Positions 1 to 10,173 of a stretch of DNA of 64,000 nucleotides are shown here, piece after piece. Each line of letters opens with the position of its first letter. Position 1 is the stretch's first letter. The notes under the pieces were generated by a model. The model saw only the letters and a list, made by a program, of their open reading frames with translations, was not told the DNA's origin and searched no databases. This stretch comes from Gnetum montanum (lineage: Eukaryota; Streptophyta; Gnetopsida; Gnetales; Gnetaceae), in assembly GCA_015680685.1 (NCBI GenBank), contig MNCI01014563.1:79795-143794 (forward strand). The letters run 5' to 3'. Made by a program: the position numbers and the translations under genes.

Positions 1-1009
1 AGTTTTCTTGCTGTTTTGATGTTACCCAATTATCGGAAGCTGAGACAATAAAAATAAAAAATCTTTGCATGGTGTGGTTCTCATGCATAAAAACACAAAA
101 CACAAAAAAAAAACACAAAGTGAGAATTCAAAGCACACCCCTTAGAAGGAATAAATATTTTGGCTACAAGCACTGGTTATGGAACTAAAACTGTTCCCTC
201 TAACTAAGGCCCTTCTCGCTTCCCATTCTCTCCTTTGTTTCGTCAGAATGGTGGTGGCTCTTTGGAGATGCATTCTTGTTGTCCAAGTGGATGTTTTAGC
301 TGAATGCATTAATGCGAAGTCACTAGATGTGGTTGGTTTGAGGCCAGACTCGGAATGGGATTTGCTAAGTCACATTAATCATGAAACACAAAAGGGGCTG
401 TATACCACCTTATTCTTGGGATTCCATTCCATTCTCTTCTCTCCATTCTTCTCTCCATTGTTCACCTCATTGCCGGTTGTATCATTAGTGTATATATTTT
501 GGTTGATGCATTGTTTTCTTTTTGGTAGATTCTTATGGTTAAGACTTTAACTCTTGTTCCAAATAACATTCCTGGAGCCTACGGACTCTTTGAATGTGGG
601 TTTGTCAGGGCATTAAGGGCATGAGCCTGCTTTGGGGAGGACCCACTGACATTCCTATTTGGAGCATTAGTTAAATTCTTTCCCCTAACATTTTGCAATT
701 AATTTTATTTTGCTCATTTCCATCTTGAAATCCATTTCCTCGATGCCATAGTTGTCCCTTTTTATCTATCTTTCTTACTCCTTTTCTTTCTCCATTCTAA
801 CGCTACCGGAGGTTCGCGATTAGTCATGGGGGTACGGGGCCTGATTTTTTCTCCTAGCCCCAAATTTTTTGATTTTCTTCCTAACCCCTGCACCTTTGGT
901 ATTCATCATTAATATATCCCCAAATCTGTATTAGCCATACCACAACTCAGCCAATGGGCTTACACCGAAGCAAGGTATCAATTACATGATGATTCATTTA
1001 CCCTTGCTA

Positions 1010-1210
1010 ATTAAGATTGTGTTGTGTGTACAGATGGCGATCATACAACAATGGATTGGATTTGGAGCAAACACTTGGAATGGAACCGCGTTGGAAGCAG
1101 CTATGCAAGGAGCAAGATTGATGAAGTGCTTACCGACGGACAACGAAAGGCTCAATCTTGGCATTGGCAGCAGCAACACTTCTTTATCTCTCTCTTTCTT
1201 TCTTAGCTAC
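1010..1210 (+). other. Conserved short segment just upstream of the G polypurine tract
   Basis: The segment starts with TGTGTTGTGTGTACAG and continues from an ATG at about 1,034. A diverged copy sits at the same place in element D (minus strand, 50,074-50,280). From the ATGGCGAT start to a shared ATGCAAGGA both copies are exactly 26 codons long with no gap, although the predicted peptides differ. The TG-rich tract ending in AG (ACA in D) resembles a splice acceptor. It could be a small exon or ORF, or a structural RNA element. The function is unknown. Confidence 0.4.
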
Positions 1211-1391
1211 CAACTAAGGCCTGATGTCATTGTCATAAGGTATTCACCCTTGTTGTCATGAACACCAGTTTTGTCAAGTCTTGTAATGATGATCCGTTCA
1301 CATGTCATCCCATTAGTTCCATTCCCCTCAATAATTCCATACCTTCCTGATATTATTGTAAGGAAATTGAGGACGAGTTTTCATTCAGTCA

Positions 1392-1500
1392 TGGGGGTAT
1401 GATGAGATGTGATTCGCATGAGCCGCGATATCATTTTGATAGATTTGATAGGGCATGTGTATATTATTGTTGCTGGGAATGTGTATATTTAAATTTGGAA
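1392..1500 (+). repeat. Polypurine tract and truncated 3' LTR start of element G
   Basis: TGGGGGTA (1,392-1,399) is followed by TGATGAGATG (LTR start at 1,400). This is the sense-strand form of the TCATCA|TACCCCCA junctions seen in B and D. The LTR is recognisable for only about 100 bp and contains the GATATC U3 core. It then gives way to sequence belonging to the oppositely oriented element A. The rest of this LTR, and the missing 3' LTR of A, were probably lost in one deletion or rearrangement. Confidence 0.75.
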
Positions 1501-1559
1501 TATATTAAAAAATATAATGTATTTGGGGTCCATGGAGCCATAGAAAAGCTAGGAATATG

Positions 1560-3060
1560 ATGAAATCATTAAAAAGGATCTTTCAAAGCTCAAAAATTTG
1601 AAAACTTGATGGAGAATGTGTTTATTAAATAAAATATGTAAAAGAGCACATGGTTTGATGTAAAAGATGGATGTACAAAATATTTTGATTGCAAGAATGC
1701 TTGAGGATAAGATGCTTAATGAACCCACCCTAGAGAAATGCAAGTGGGTCCTCCTCATATCTGGAACATGCCTTATTTGCCCTTACATAACCTAAAGCTA
1801 AGAATTTTGTGGGCCCCATAGGTGATTAATAGTTGATGGAAGTTAAGGACCAAAACCCAGAAGATTCTACCAAAGAATTCAAGTACGTTAAACTAAGATA
1901 CTGAATCAAGAATATGGACATTGACAATGAGGTGAGTTATGGGCAACATAGATGGATGATAGAAAAGGTGGAATGGAATTCCAAATTGAGGTAATAAGAA
2001 GTCCCTTGTGGAGTTGTGTTTAAAATGACATGAGAAAATTCGTCCTTAGTCCAGACCAAAACCAACCACTTTCAGTGACTTTACATCATTACTCCAGGAC
2101 CGGTCCATCCCCTCAAGACACAAGAGTGCTCCTATGGAGCAACCACCATTCCATAAAGAGAAGAAAAGAGAAGTAGGAGGTGATAGAGGGCCTTAGTTAG
2201 AGGGGACCTTCAAGCATGGGTAACATGTCTTTATAATCCCATAACTAGTGCTTGTAGCCCATTTATTTTTCTAAGGGGTGTGCTTTCAATTCCCATAATG
2301 TTTTTTTTTGTTTATTTTGATTTTGTTATTTTTTTTCTTTTTGGATGGAAATTAGACCATGCAAAGACTTTATTTAACTTATGTTATTGGTTGACATGAA
2401 ACAATAAGAATTCTATGAAAAAACTAGTGCACACAAGCAAGTAGAAGAGTACAAAGAGTATTGAGTCCCCTTGAAGTCACACCCTATGTGAACCTTTAAA
2501 TCCTTCTCAATTCTAGAAACTACCAAGGTCATGAATTTACTAAAATTTTATTTAATGAAAGGGACCTCAAATTTTCAAAATAAGAAAACCATAGAGTTTG
2601 TGAATGAATGGACATTGTGGACTCACTGCCTATTCCATGAAAAAGAAACCATGATGTAGCCATTGGTACAAATATTCAGAAATAGAAACTAGACATTAGC
2701 AAAGAAAACATTAACCATAGACCACCATTAGTAGCAGCTACAACACCACTGTGTCCTATTGGCGCAAACCACGTTTATTAGCAAAAATTTGAAAATCACA
2801 CTCAAACAAAGTAAAATATATAAGAAATTATAAAATATTCAAGAAAGATTCAAATGTACTAATGATGGTGTAAAACAAAAAATGGTGTAAAATAGAAAAA
2901 AAATTTGAAAATAAAAAAGGTGTAATATAAACTATAAAGGTAAAAATGTGTAAAATAAAAAATAGAAAAATTGAGAAGCCATGTGGATGATTAGTATGGA
3001 TGCTCATCACCCCCATGATTATGTTGGAAGGAGGAGATCCAAAAAAATTAAGCATGGTTG
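1560..3060 (-). repeat. 3' noncoding region of element A
   Basis: No coding sequence is evident. The region aligns by landmarks with C 43,540-44,880, B 18,800-20,030 and D 50,400-51,440: a GTGGGTCCTCC box near 1,746, 'ggaccaaaacc' and 'ccagaccaaaacca' near 1,848 and 2,053, the CTAAGGGGTGTGCTTTCAATT box at 2,273, a GTCCCCTTGAAGTCACACCC box near 2,464, and a GTGTAAAA-rich tract at 2,868-2,965. This order is kept in copies that have otherwise diverged widely, so the segment was part of the ancestral element. Confidence 0.65.
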
Positions 3061-3064
3061 TCCA

Positions 3065-4300
3065 CCTGTTGAGGTATTTGTTGCACTGGCTTGCTTGGGC
3101 TCATGAAAAAGATTTACTTGTTGGATATTGATCAACAACTTTTTGTTTAGGCTCTCAAGGTTATATATGATCATGACCTTAGAAGGAAAGGTTTCGTTAA
3201 TTATATAAGGTCCCTCCCACTACATTTGGAACTTTGTTTTTTAGGATACATGTGTGGGATTCCAATAGAGACTCTTATCTCTAGGTTGAAATTTTTACTT
3301 TCCATATTCCAAGGTCATGTCATTGCTTGTTGAATGCCTTATGAACTTCATTCAAAGATAGGCCCACTAATTGATTTTCATTTAGCACATTCAAGTTGAT
3401 CAATCTTTCTTTTTTTGCTAAACTTGGGTCAAGATTTAGATCACAAGTTATTGAGAGTGTACGGAGCTTGGATTCAATTGAGAGTGTTGGAAGTTTTCCA
3501 TACACCAACTCATAGGGAGAGTAGCCTATAGGGAGTTTCCACATTGAGCAGTAGGCCCAAAGGGCATTGTTGAGTTTTGTCCTCCATTCTCTCCTATGTT
3601 TGCTAATAATTCTTATTAGAATCTTTGTAATATCCCTGTTAGTTACCTTTGCTTAACCATTGGCTTAGGGGTGATAAGGTGTTGTTAATTTATGTTTGAC
3701 CCCCAAGTATTGCATGAGTTTTCAAAAAGTGGCACCTATAAAATGAGTTCCATTATCAAAAATCAGTGCACGTGGCACCCCAAACCTATTTACAATATGT
3801 TGTTGTACCAATCTAGTAGCAGTGGATGCTATATAGTCAGTGACGGCTACTACCTTTACCCATTTGATGTAGTTAACTGCTATGATGATGTATGCCTTTC
3901 CATTGGACATGGGTGTGCTAGGATCCATGAAGTCAATGCGCCATATGTCAAAGGGCTCTAGTGGTTGAATCCATTGTTGAGGACCCTTTATTCATGCGAT
4001 CATCCTATTATCTCTTTGACAGTGCTCATAAGATCAGACAAACTAGTGGGTATCCCTGAAGATTGTAGGTCAATAATATCCTACCATCAAGATTTTTATG
4101 GTCATGCATCTCCTAGTATAGTTTCTTTTGCAAGGGCCTTCATGAGCATCCTAGAGAATGTGCAATTGGTCTACATTAGGGACACACTAACAAACTAGGT
4201 CATTGATGAACACATTGTAAAGGTGTTCATTGATTTCCATGAATTAATTAGCCCAATGAAGAAACTATTGTTTCTTCCTACAGTCCACAGTTTATGACAT
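3065..4300 (-). pseudogene. Integrase remnant of element A
   Basis: Integrase inserts the cDNA copy into host chromosomes. Pieces in order on the minus strand: an N-terminal zinc-binding stretch near 4,070-4,260 (DAHEGPC wording), the catalytic core at 3,722-3,928 with an intact FDNGTHF second-aspartate motif, a conserved YSPYELVYGK stretch at 3,485-3,520, and a C-terminal WxGPYII module near 3,200. The core frame is interrupted near the first aspartate, and several stops and frameshifts separate the pieces. There is no chromodomain, in keeping with Athila rather than chromovirus integrases. Confidence 0.75.
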
Positions 4301-4880
4301 CTCCTAAGTGAGAAGGTGAGTGAGGATGTCATCATACCATTTTGATTCGATGAACACTTGGTCATTTATTGCTCCTATAAAGAGGAGTTCATCTGGGAAT
4401 TGATCAAAAAGTGGGCTCTCTTCCTCTTTATTATTCCATATTAATTAAGAAAGATGGTAAGTGACCACATTCTTAGCTTTCTTTCGATCTACCATTGTGA
4501 GATCAAATTCCTACAAGATCATGAGCCACCATATGATACAGGGGCTCACTATTGGCTTATTCATTAGGAAGCGAATGGCATTATGATCTATGTGCACAAA
4601 CACCTTATAACCAAGCACATAGTGCCTAAATGTTTTGAGAGCATACACTACTACCATTAGTTCTTTCTCAGTTGTGGTATAATTCAACCATGCACCCACA
4701 ATTCTTCAGCTCATGCAATGGATGTAATATGGACATTTCTTATCATCCAACTATATAAGCATAGCTCCCTAGGCATAATTAGATGCATCCATCATTATAT
4801 GAAATGGTCTAGACTACTTTAGTGCCCATAGAATTGGAGTTTCTATGAGTTTTTCCTTTAGTTTTTGGAATGCATGTTTG
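4300..4880 (-). pseudogene. RNase H remnant of element A
   Basis: RNase H removes the RNA strand from the RNA:DNA hybrid during reverse transcription. The open stretch at 4,511-4,699 carries YTTTEKELMVVVYALKTFRH and then HIDHNAIRFLMNKP, the typical Ty3/gypsy RNase H series with its TDH-type aspartate. It lies directly downstream of the RT remnant. Stops break the frame on both sides. Confidence 0.75.
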
Positions 4881-5900
4881 CATTCCGTGGTCCAGATGAA
4901 TGGAACATATTTCTTTGTAAGCTAAACTAATGGCTTTATGATCTTAGAGAAATTCTCTATAAACTGTCAATAGTAGTTGGTGTGTCCAAGGAATGATTGG
5001 TTGTCTTTGACTATCTCTAGTTGGCATGTAATTCCTTGTATGACCCTTGTCTTTTTTGGGTCTACTTCAATCTATGCCTGAGTAATTCTGTACCCTGGTA
5101 TTATGCCTTTCTAGACCATTAAATGGATTTTGTGCCAACTAAGCCTAAGGTTTGTTTCAACACATTTTTTCAATACTTGATCAAGGCGATCCAAGGATTA
5201 CTCAAATGTAGCCCCATAGGTAGAGAAGTCATCCATAAAAACTTCTACCCTGCTACTAATCTACTATTTAAAAATACTAAGAACTAGGTGTTGAAATGTT
5301 GCAAGGGCATTGCAAACACCGAATGACATCTTGTAATATGTAAAAGCCCCCCAAGGACTCATGAATGTTGTGTTAGCATGATCTTTTGGTGCAATCTGGA
5401 TTTGGTTATTGCCACTATAACCATTGAAGAAGCTATAATAGAAATGCCTAGATATGGTGTCCAACACTTGGTCCACAAATGGAAATGGAAAATGATCCTT
5501 ATATGTTGCCATGTTCAATAGCCTAAAGTTGATGCAAACCTACCACTTGCCACCTTTCTCTAGCATAATTACAAGCATGCTAATCCACTTACTATCAACA
5601 ATGGAATAGATGAACCCCACCTTGAGAAGTTGTTATATTTCCTCTTTGACGATATGCTTCAACTTGGGGTTTAGTTGCCTTTACAACTACCTTCTTAGCT
5701 TCATGGCTAAGTTGATGAAGATAAAATGCTGGCATATCCTTGGATCAATTTTAGTTAGCTTAGGATATGACTAAGCAAAGGCTATTGGCCATTTGTTGAC
5801 CACATTCAATAGCTTGTCTTTTTGTTCAAGAGCAAGATTTGTATTGATGATAATTGGCTTGCCATTTTTTAAAAATGCATATTCCATGTTAGTTGGTAAA
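4880..5900 (-). pseudogene. Reverse transcriptase remnant of element A
   Basis: RT copies the element RNA into DNA. The stretch at 5,264-5,518 reads like the RT palm and fingers (DHFPFPFVDQVLD, then a diverged NGYSGNNQIQIAPKD, SPWGAFTYYKMSFGVCNA). Just downstream, near 5,225-5,245, the catalytic motif is intact as FMDDFSTYG. The linker with SFLGHTNYY-type wording is near 4,960-5,000. Stops and small frameshifts prevent a continuous product. Confidence 0.8.
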
Positions 5901-5939
5901 GTTTTTAACTCTAGGGGCTCTAGTTTGAAATTATCAAGG

Positions 5940-6720
5940 ATTTTCAACTCTCCCCAATAGGTATCATCACCTTCATCATCAGAGAGTTAGTGATGAACTT
6001 ACTCAAGTTCATTCATGCCCTCGATATAGGCACATGTCAGGCTCTCAATAGGTTCCATGCATAGTGTGCTACTATCAGAGTTAGTTGTCAACCACTAGGT
6101 GCCCTCCTATTTTGTGGCTACTAAATATAGGTGCCTTTGGATATCCATTTCATGTGCACACTAATTGCACACTTTAATAAATGTACTTATAATGGATAAG
6201 ATTTTATGCACACAATTGCACCCATTATCGCTATATGTAATGCATGGAACTCGCTTCTTCTCAAGCCTTCCAAATTAATTTTCCTTGGATATTTCCAAGG
6301 AGAGGTCCCTGATGCCCATTTATGCATTAATAGTGCTCAACCATGCATGTCCCGTAATGATGGGGAAGTTACCTTTGCATTTTTCTACCTTGATCACCAA
6401 AAAATTAGTAGGATAAGACCATCCACAAACTATGGTCATAATATCCTTCACTAATCCCAAAGGGACAGTGATTAACTAGTCTGTCGATTCCAATCAAATA
6501 TTTCTCTTCTTAAGAGGTGGTAGGTTTCAGGCCTTATACATGTCATGAGAGATGAGATTAACATTGGAACTAGAATCAAGAAAAGCCTTGCATGGCTCAT
6601 GTTTAGCGATCTGTAAGTAAATAAGAGAACTTCCCAGGTCAAATCTTTTGGTGGAAACATTTCCAACCTTGATCTAATCAATGATAGCATGAGTTAACAT
6701 CACAATACATATATGAGATG
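5940..6720 (-). pseudogene. Aspartic protease remnant of element A
   Basis: The protease cleaves the gag-pol polyprotein. The active-site region lies near 6,560-6,610 and reads EPCKAFLDSSSNVNLISHDM. The usual Asp-Ser-Gly is DSS here, so the Gly is replaced. Downstream are the conserved GWSYP and NLPPLKK stretches, shared with the protease regions of B, C, E and F. The frame is interrupted by stops and shifts. Confidence 0.65.
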
Positions 6721-9078
6721 GCATTTGATTTAAAGGGCTCTCGAATGTGTTTGATGTAGAGGATGAGGGTGATGAAGATATAGGACAACTAGCTACATTA
6801 AGTTGTGAGGGTTTGGGAGGACTGTTGGGTTGGGAAAATGATTGTTTCCTAGATTAATTATGCAAACCACTCGGCTAGAAGGTCGATTATAAATTTATAG
6901 CCCTCGTAGCATTTTGTTGCTATGACTATGGGGGAGTTTCACCTTGTATGGACATAATAGTAGATAACTGGGTTGAGGGTGGAGGGATGTGTGTAGACGG
7001 ATGTGAAGGGTGGTATGGATATGGATGCTCCCCTTGAGTAGATGATGAATTTGATGATACTCTAGAGGATAATAGTGATGTTTGAATGAGGTGTGGCTAG
7101 CAAAGCTTTGTGGAGAAACAGGTTGCTAAACATAGTACCCATATGGATCTTGTTGCCTATAAGGGTACTACTATCTTGGTGGTGGCATTCCCCACGATTG
7201 TGGTTGGTGCCACTACTCGTATTTCTCATATGGATGTGGTGGAGCTCCACTTAGATAGTAAGCTTGTTGTTTTTAGTGGAACTACCTTGGATTACCTTGA
7301 GGATAAGGTAATTGTCTAGGTGCTTACCTCCATAATCGAGGTAACATTCCTTTGGATGTTCATATTAGCAAATGTTACATCTAGCATCATCATTAGAGTT
7401 TGTCTCTACAACTTCTTCTATTGCAACTACTTTTCCTTTACCACTTTGGTAGGCACATTCAGCTTTTTTTCAATTCTTCAACAATCTTCATAATAGTTTG
7501 GAATTTGTCATCCAAAGAGTCCCATAATTTATTAACCGTTTCTAAAATTTAAAAAATAGATTTTTGTATGGGCAAGGCTTTCTTATTCACCATCTTGTTG
7601 AGTGGTGACTTCTCCTCATCATAGAATTAGACCTCCATTTTTCTAATGGAAGGATCCCTATTATATTCTTTTACACTTTCCCTTTTGTGTAACTCATCTT
7701 CTTCTTTTGCTACATGCTCTATTAGCCTTTATATCTAATGAGCTCTTAGTTTGCACAATCTCCCTTGAACATAAACCCCAAGAGTTCTTCTGGTTTTTAC
7801 TCTAAGCCCATCTATGATGTGGTGGAGTTGTTCCCTCTGAGAATAATCATGGCTAAGGCATCAGTGTAAGAGAGAATAATATCTACCCATGATAACATCT
7901 AAGGGTTCATGTGTTCCCTATTTCTAGCCTTGGATTTACCATCTCAGATTAGACACTCTAAATTATGTCTGGTATTTTTCATTAAATAGTTCTAGCATGG
8001 TACTCCATCTACAAATGGATTCTAATTACAAGAACTAGTACTAGCTTTTTAACTCTTTGATGAGTGCCCTAGGGAATAGCTTCAATTTTTGCTAGTTATT
8101 CTCTATGTTTTATAAGGCGCAAGCATTGTGAAAGGATTGTAGATGGTTTTGTAGATTAGAGTTATATCCCCCCTCAAATCTTGGGATATTGTTCATGTCT
8201 ACATGCTTAATCTGACTATTTTTCACATACCTAGTTGGGATCTTAATTACCTTTGCAATGTAAAGCATGATTTGACTTACTAGTAAAGAGTCGTCGTCGT
8301 CATTATTTCATTGTTGCTGATGATGTCCCCTATTACCTCGTCGATTATTGTGGGCATGGAGATCATCATTATTATTCTGTTGCTCACCTTCATCATGATT
8401 GTTCCTTTTGCAGCGTTTATTAGAATCAAAAGAAGAGGAAGAAGAAGATGTAGATGAAGAGGACAAAGAGGTAGGAGGACTACCACCACCATGGTATCTT
8501 CCAACTTTCCTTAAGTTGTCACAGCCACATTTGTTAGGTTTCTTATCATCTTGATGCTTGTCCAAGCCCTTGCCTTGACTACCATCTTTTCCTGAACCTG
8601 GATTGTTAATAGTGGAATGTAGATTTAGGTTCACACCTCCATCACCAATAATGAGGGATGGATAATTTTCATGTTGAGAGCCCCCAAAGAGAGGATCCTC
8701 ATTATTGTCTTGGTTCAATAGGAACAAGGGATTGGTGAACTATTTTCCCTTCGCAAACTCATGTTGCTTCTCCTAGTGTCGATCTCTTTGGCATTGTGTT
8801 TCAGTGGGGCGGTAGTCCTGGTAGTTGTAATCATGCACAATGTACTCCTCTTGAAGATCATGGATGCCTAACTTTTTAAAATTTTGAAGCAGCATCACAA
8901 GCATAGATCAATCGAGAGGCATTATAATGTTGCCTTCCATGTCACAAAATTGAATTTATTCATCCTAGTGTAGGATGAAGGTGAAATCAAGCACATACTC
9001 ATTTGGATGAGCATATACCACCTTGCATTCTTGTGGGACTAGCGATTTAACATTGTCACACCTGAGAGAAGAAGACAT
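6720..9078 (-). pseudogene. gag remnant of element A
   Basis: Gag forms the virus-like particle. An ATG at 9,076-9,078 opens MSSSLRCDNVK, aligned with the B start MSSHRRDAFEPP. The N-terminal domain shows VVYAHPNEY and FTFILH, shared by A, B, D and E. The longest open stretch (8,308-8,727, 139 codons) holds a Ser-rich then Asn/His-rich low-complexity linker. The capsid-like domain follows (RLKLFPR and SWY wording near 7,980-8,130). At 7,344-7,379 is the compact C-x2-C-x3-H-x3-C motif, with one internal stop. The C-terminal part is Gln/Pro/Tyr-rich. Many stops and frameshifts are present. Confidence 0.75.
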
Positions 9079-9213
9079 TTTGCAAACAAATAGAATATCA
9101 ATGTGCTTATATAATTATATTACATATGAGATTGATTTTGACCTTGAGGTTCATCCAACGATGTTAATGATGTTCACTAATCTTGGCTAGCACATGTTTC
9201 AAAAAAAAAAAGA

Positions 9214-9233
9214 ATCCCCAGAAATGGCACCAA
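9214..9233 (-). other. Primer-binding site of element A
   Basis: The minus strand reads TTGGTGCCATTTCTGGGGAT immediately downstream of the 5' LTR. It is a mutated form of the TTGGCGCYGTTGCCGGGGAC sites in B and E. Athila-type elements are reported to use a tRNA-Asp primer with this kind of site; that assignment is from memory. Confidence 0.75.
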
Positions 9234-10173
9234 TGATGAGAAGTCAAGGTACCCCTATACTCAACCATATAAATCATGAAGCATTCACGTGCAATCTGGT
9301 CAAATTTCATGGACTATGTCTTCTGGTACACTAGTCGTCTAGGAAGTGAACCTTGCCCTAATGGTCATTCGTTGTCTTTCCAATTATACTTGTGATGTAC
9401 AAAGGTATGGTTAAGCGTAATCGAGGCATATGATTTTTGTCATTTTATACTTTATGGTTTTGGTGATTAAAATAAATAGGATAAAGAATAAAATAATTTA
9501 ATGTCTACTTTAATCTAATGGGCTAACTATTGTTTAACTAGTCCTAACATAACTATTCGGTCCCACTTGCCATACACATCCTGAACACATATAAAATTAT
9601 TAGGTTACCAAGTGTTAAGTGTTGCTGGGATTACCAAATGTCATATGCATGTTTGAAGTGGTCATACTTATGTGTTTACTTAATTATTATTTAGCTTATC
9701 TTGCTTAATTACTTCATTAACTTAATTACTGAGAAACATTGAATAAATAAGCTAAACATTAAATGCATAAATAAAACATTTAAACTATTCAAAATGCTAC
9801 AAGGTTTATAGAGAAGCTCCTCTTTATTGTTGCAAACACTGTCCTGCTAAGGTACAACAATGCTTGAATAAAGATCCATACACTCAATGACTCTTACTGT
9901 GGGCACTCGGGAAAATATTCTAACTTTGAAATGTAAAAACTATAAGAGTTTGGCTACTACTATGACTTGACTCCCTATAAACATGGCTGTGAGCTTGTAT
10001 TTATAGTTTTTATTATAGGGATACATCAACATGGCCCCATAGACGTAGTAAATGCTACATTGACGTGAGCCTGTTGACAGGGCAACACCACATAAAAGGG
10101 ACCTCATTAACAGGGGCCCATTGATTAGGCCACATCAACAAGGACTCGTCAATGCAACATTTGATGCTCATCA
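9234..10173 (-). repeat. 5' LTR of element A (940 bp)
   Basis: As written on the plus strand the LTR begins TGATGAGAAGTC and ends TGATGCTCATCA, so both ends carry the TGATGA/TCATCA inverted repeat common to all LTRs here. A conserved GGTAYCCCTA-type block lies near 9,247. TATA is at 9,998-10,006 on the minus strand, and U3 carries several GTTGATG/GTTGACG and GGCC motifs (10,040-10,165). The partner 3' LTR is not in the window. The flank is CAAGG (10,174-10,178); its left target-duplication partner has been lost. Confidence 0.85.
9998..10006 (-). promoter_or_regulatory. LTR promoter TATA box, element A
   Basis: CTATAAATA on the minus strand, downstream of the U3 GTTGATG repeats. The same sequence sits at the equivalent place in the LTRs of B, C, E and F, with a near-identical form in D. 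It should set the start of the genomic transcript. Confidence 0.65.

Larger units (their letters stand above)
1..1500 (+). mobile_element. Element G: 3' end of an Athila-like Ty3/gypsy retrotransposon
   Basis: This stretch is the plus-strand counterpart of the 3' noncoding region seen on the minus strand in copies A, B, C and D. Shared landmarks appear in the same order: the GCATGGTGTGGTTCTCA box near 67-85, GAATTCAAAGCACACCCCTT near 127, the 'gcactggttatgg' and 'ctaactaaggcc' boxes at 168-210, a GGGAGGACCCACT-like box near 637, and finally a polypurine tract and LTR start at 1,392-1,400. I see no integrase remnant, so the upstream part lies outside the window. ORFs of 60-123 codons here have no recognisable product and do not match the shared boxes in a coding way. 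Confidence 0.75.
1540..10173 (-). mobile_element. Element A: Athila-like Ty3/gypsy retrotransposon, 3' LTR missing
   Basis: On the minus strand this copy reads 5' LTR (9,234-10,173), PBS, gag, protease, RT, RNase H, integrase and 3' noncoding sequence, in the standard Ty3/gypsy order. It ends near 1,540 against element G without its own LTR, so no target duplication can be checked. To its right, DNA from 10,174 on is the gag of element F. Since that gag starts mid-protein, A probably inserted into F. U3 repeats of the GTTGACG/GTTGATG type group A with B and C. Confidence 0.8.

Noticed and set aside
179-550. Plus-strand ORF of 123 codons with hydrophobic stretches
   Set aside because: It lies in the 3' noncoding region of element G. 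The equivalent positions in A, C and D do not keep a frame.
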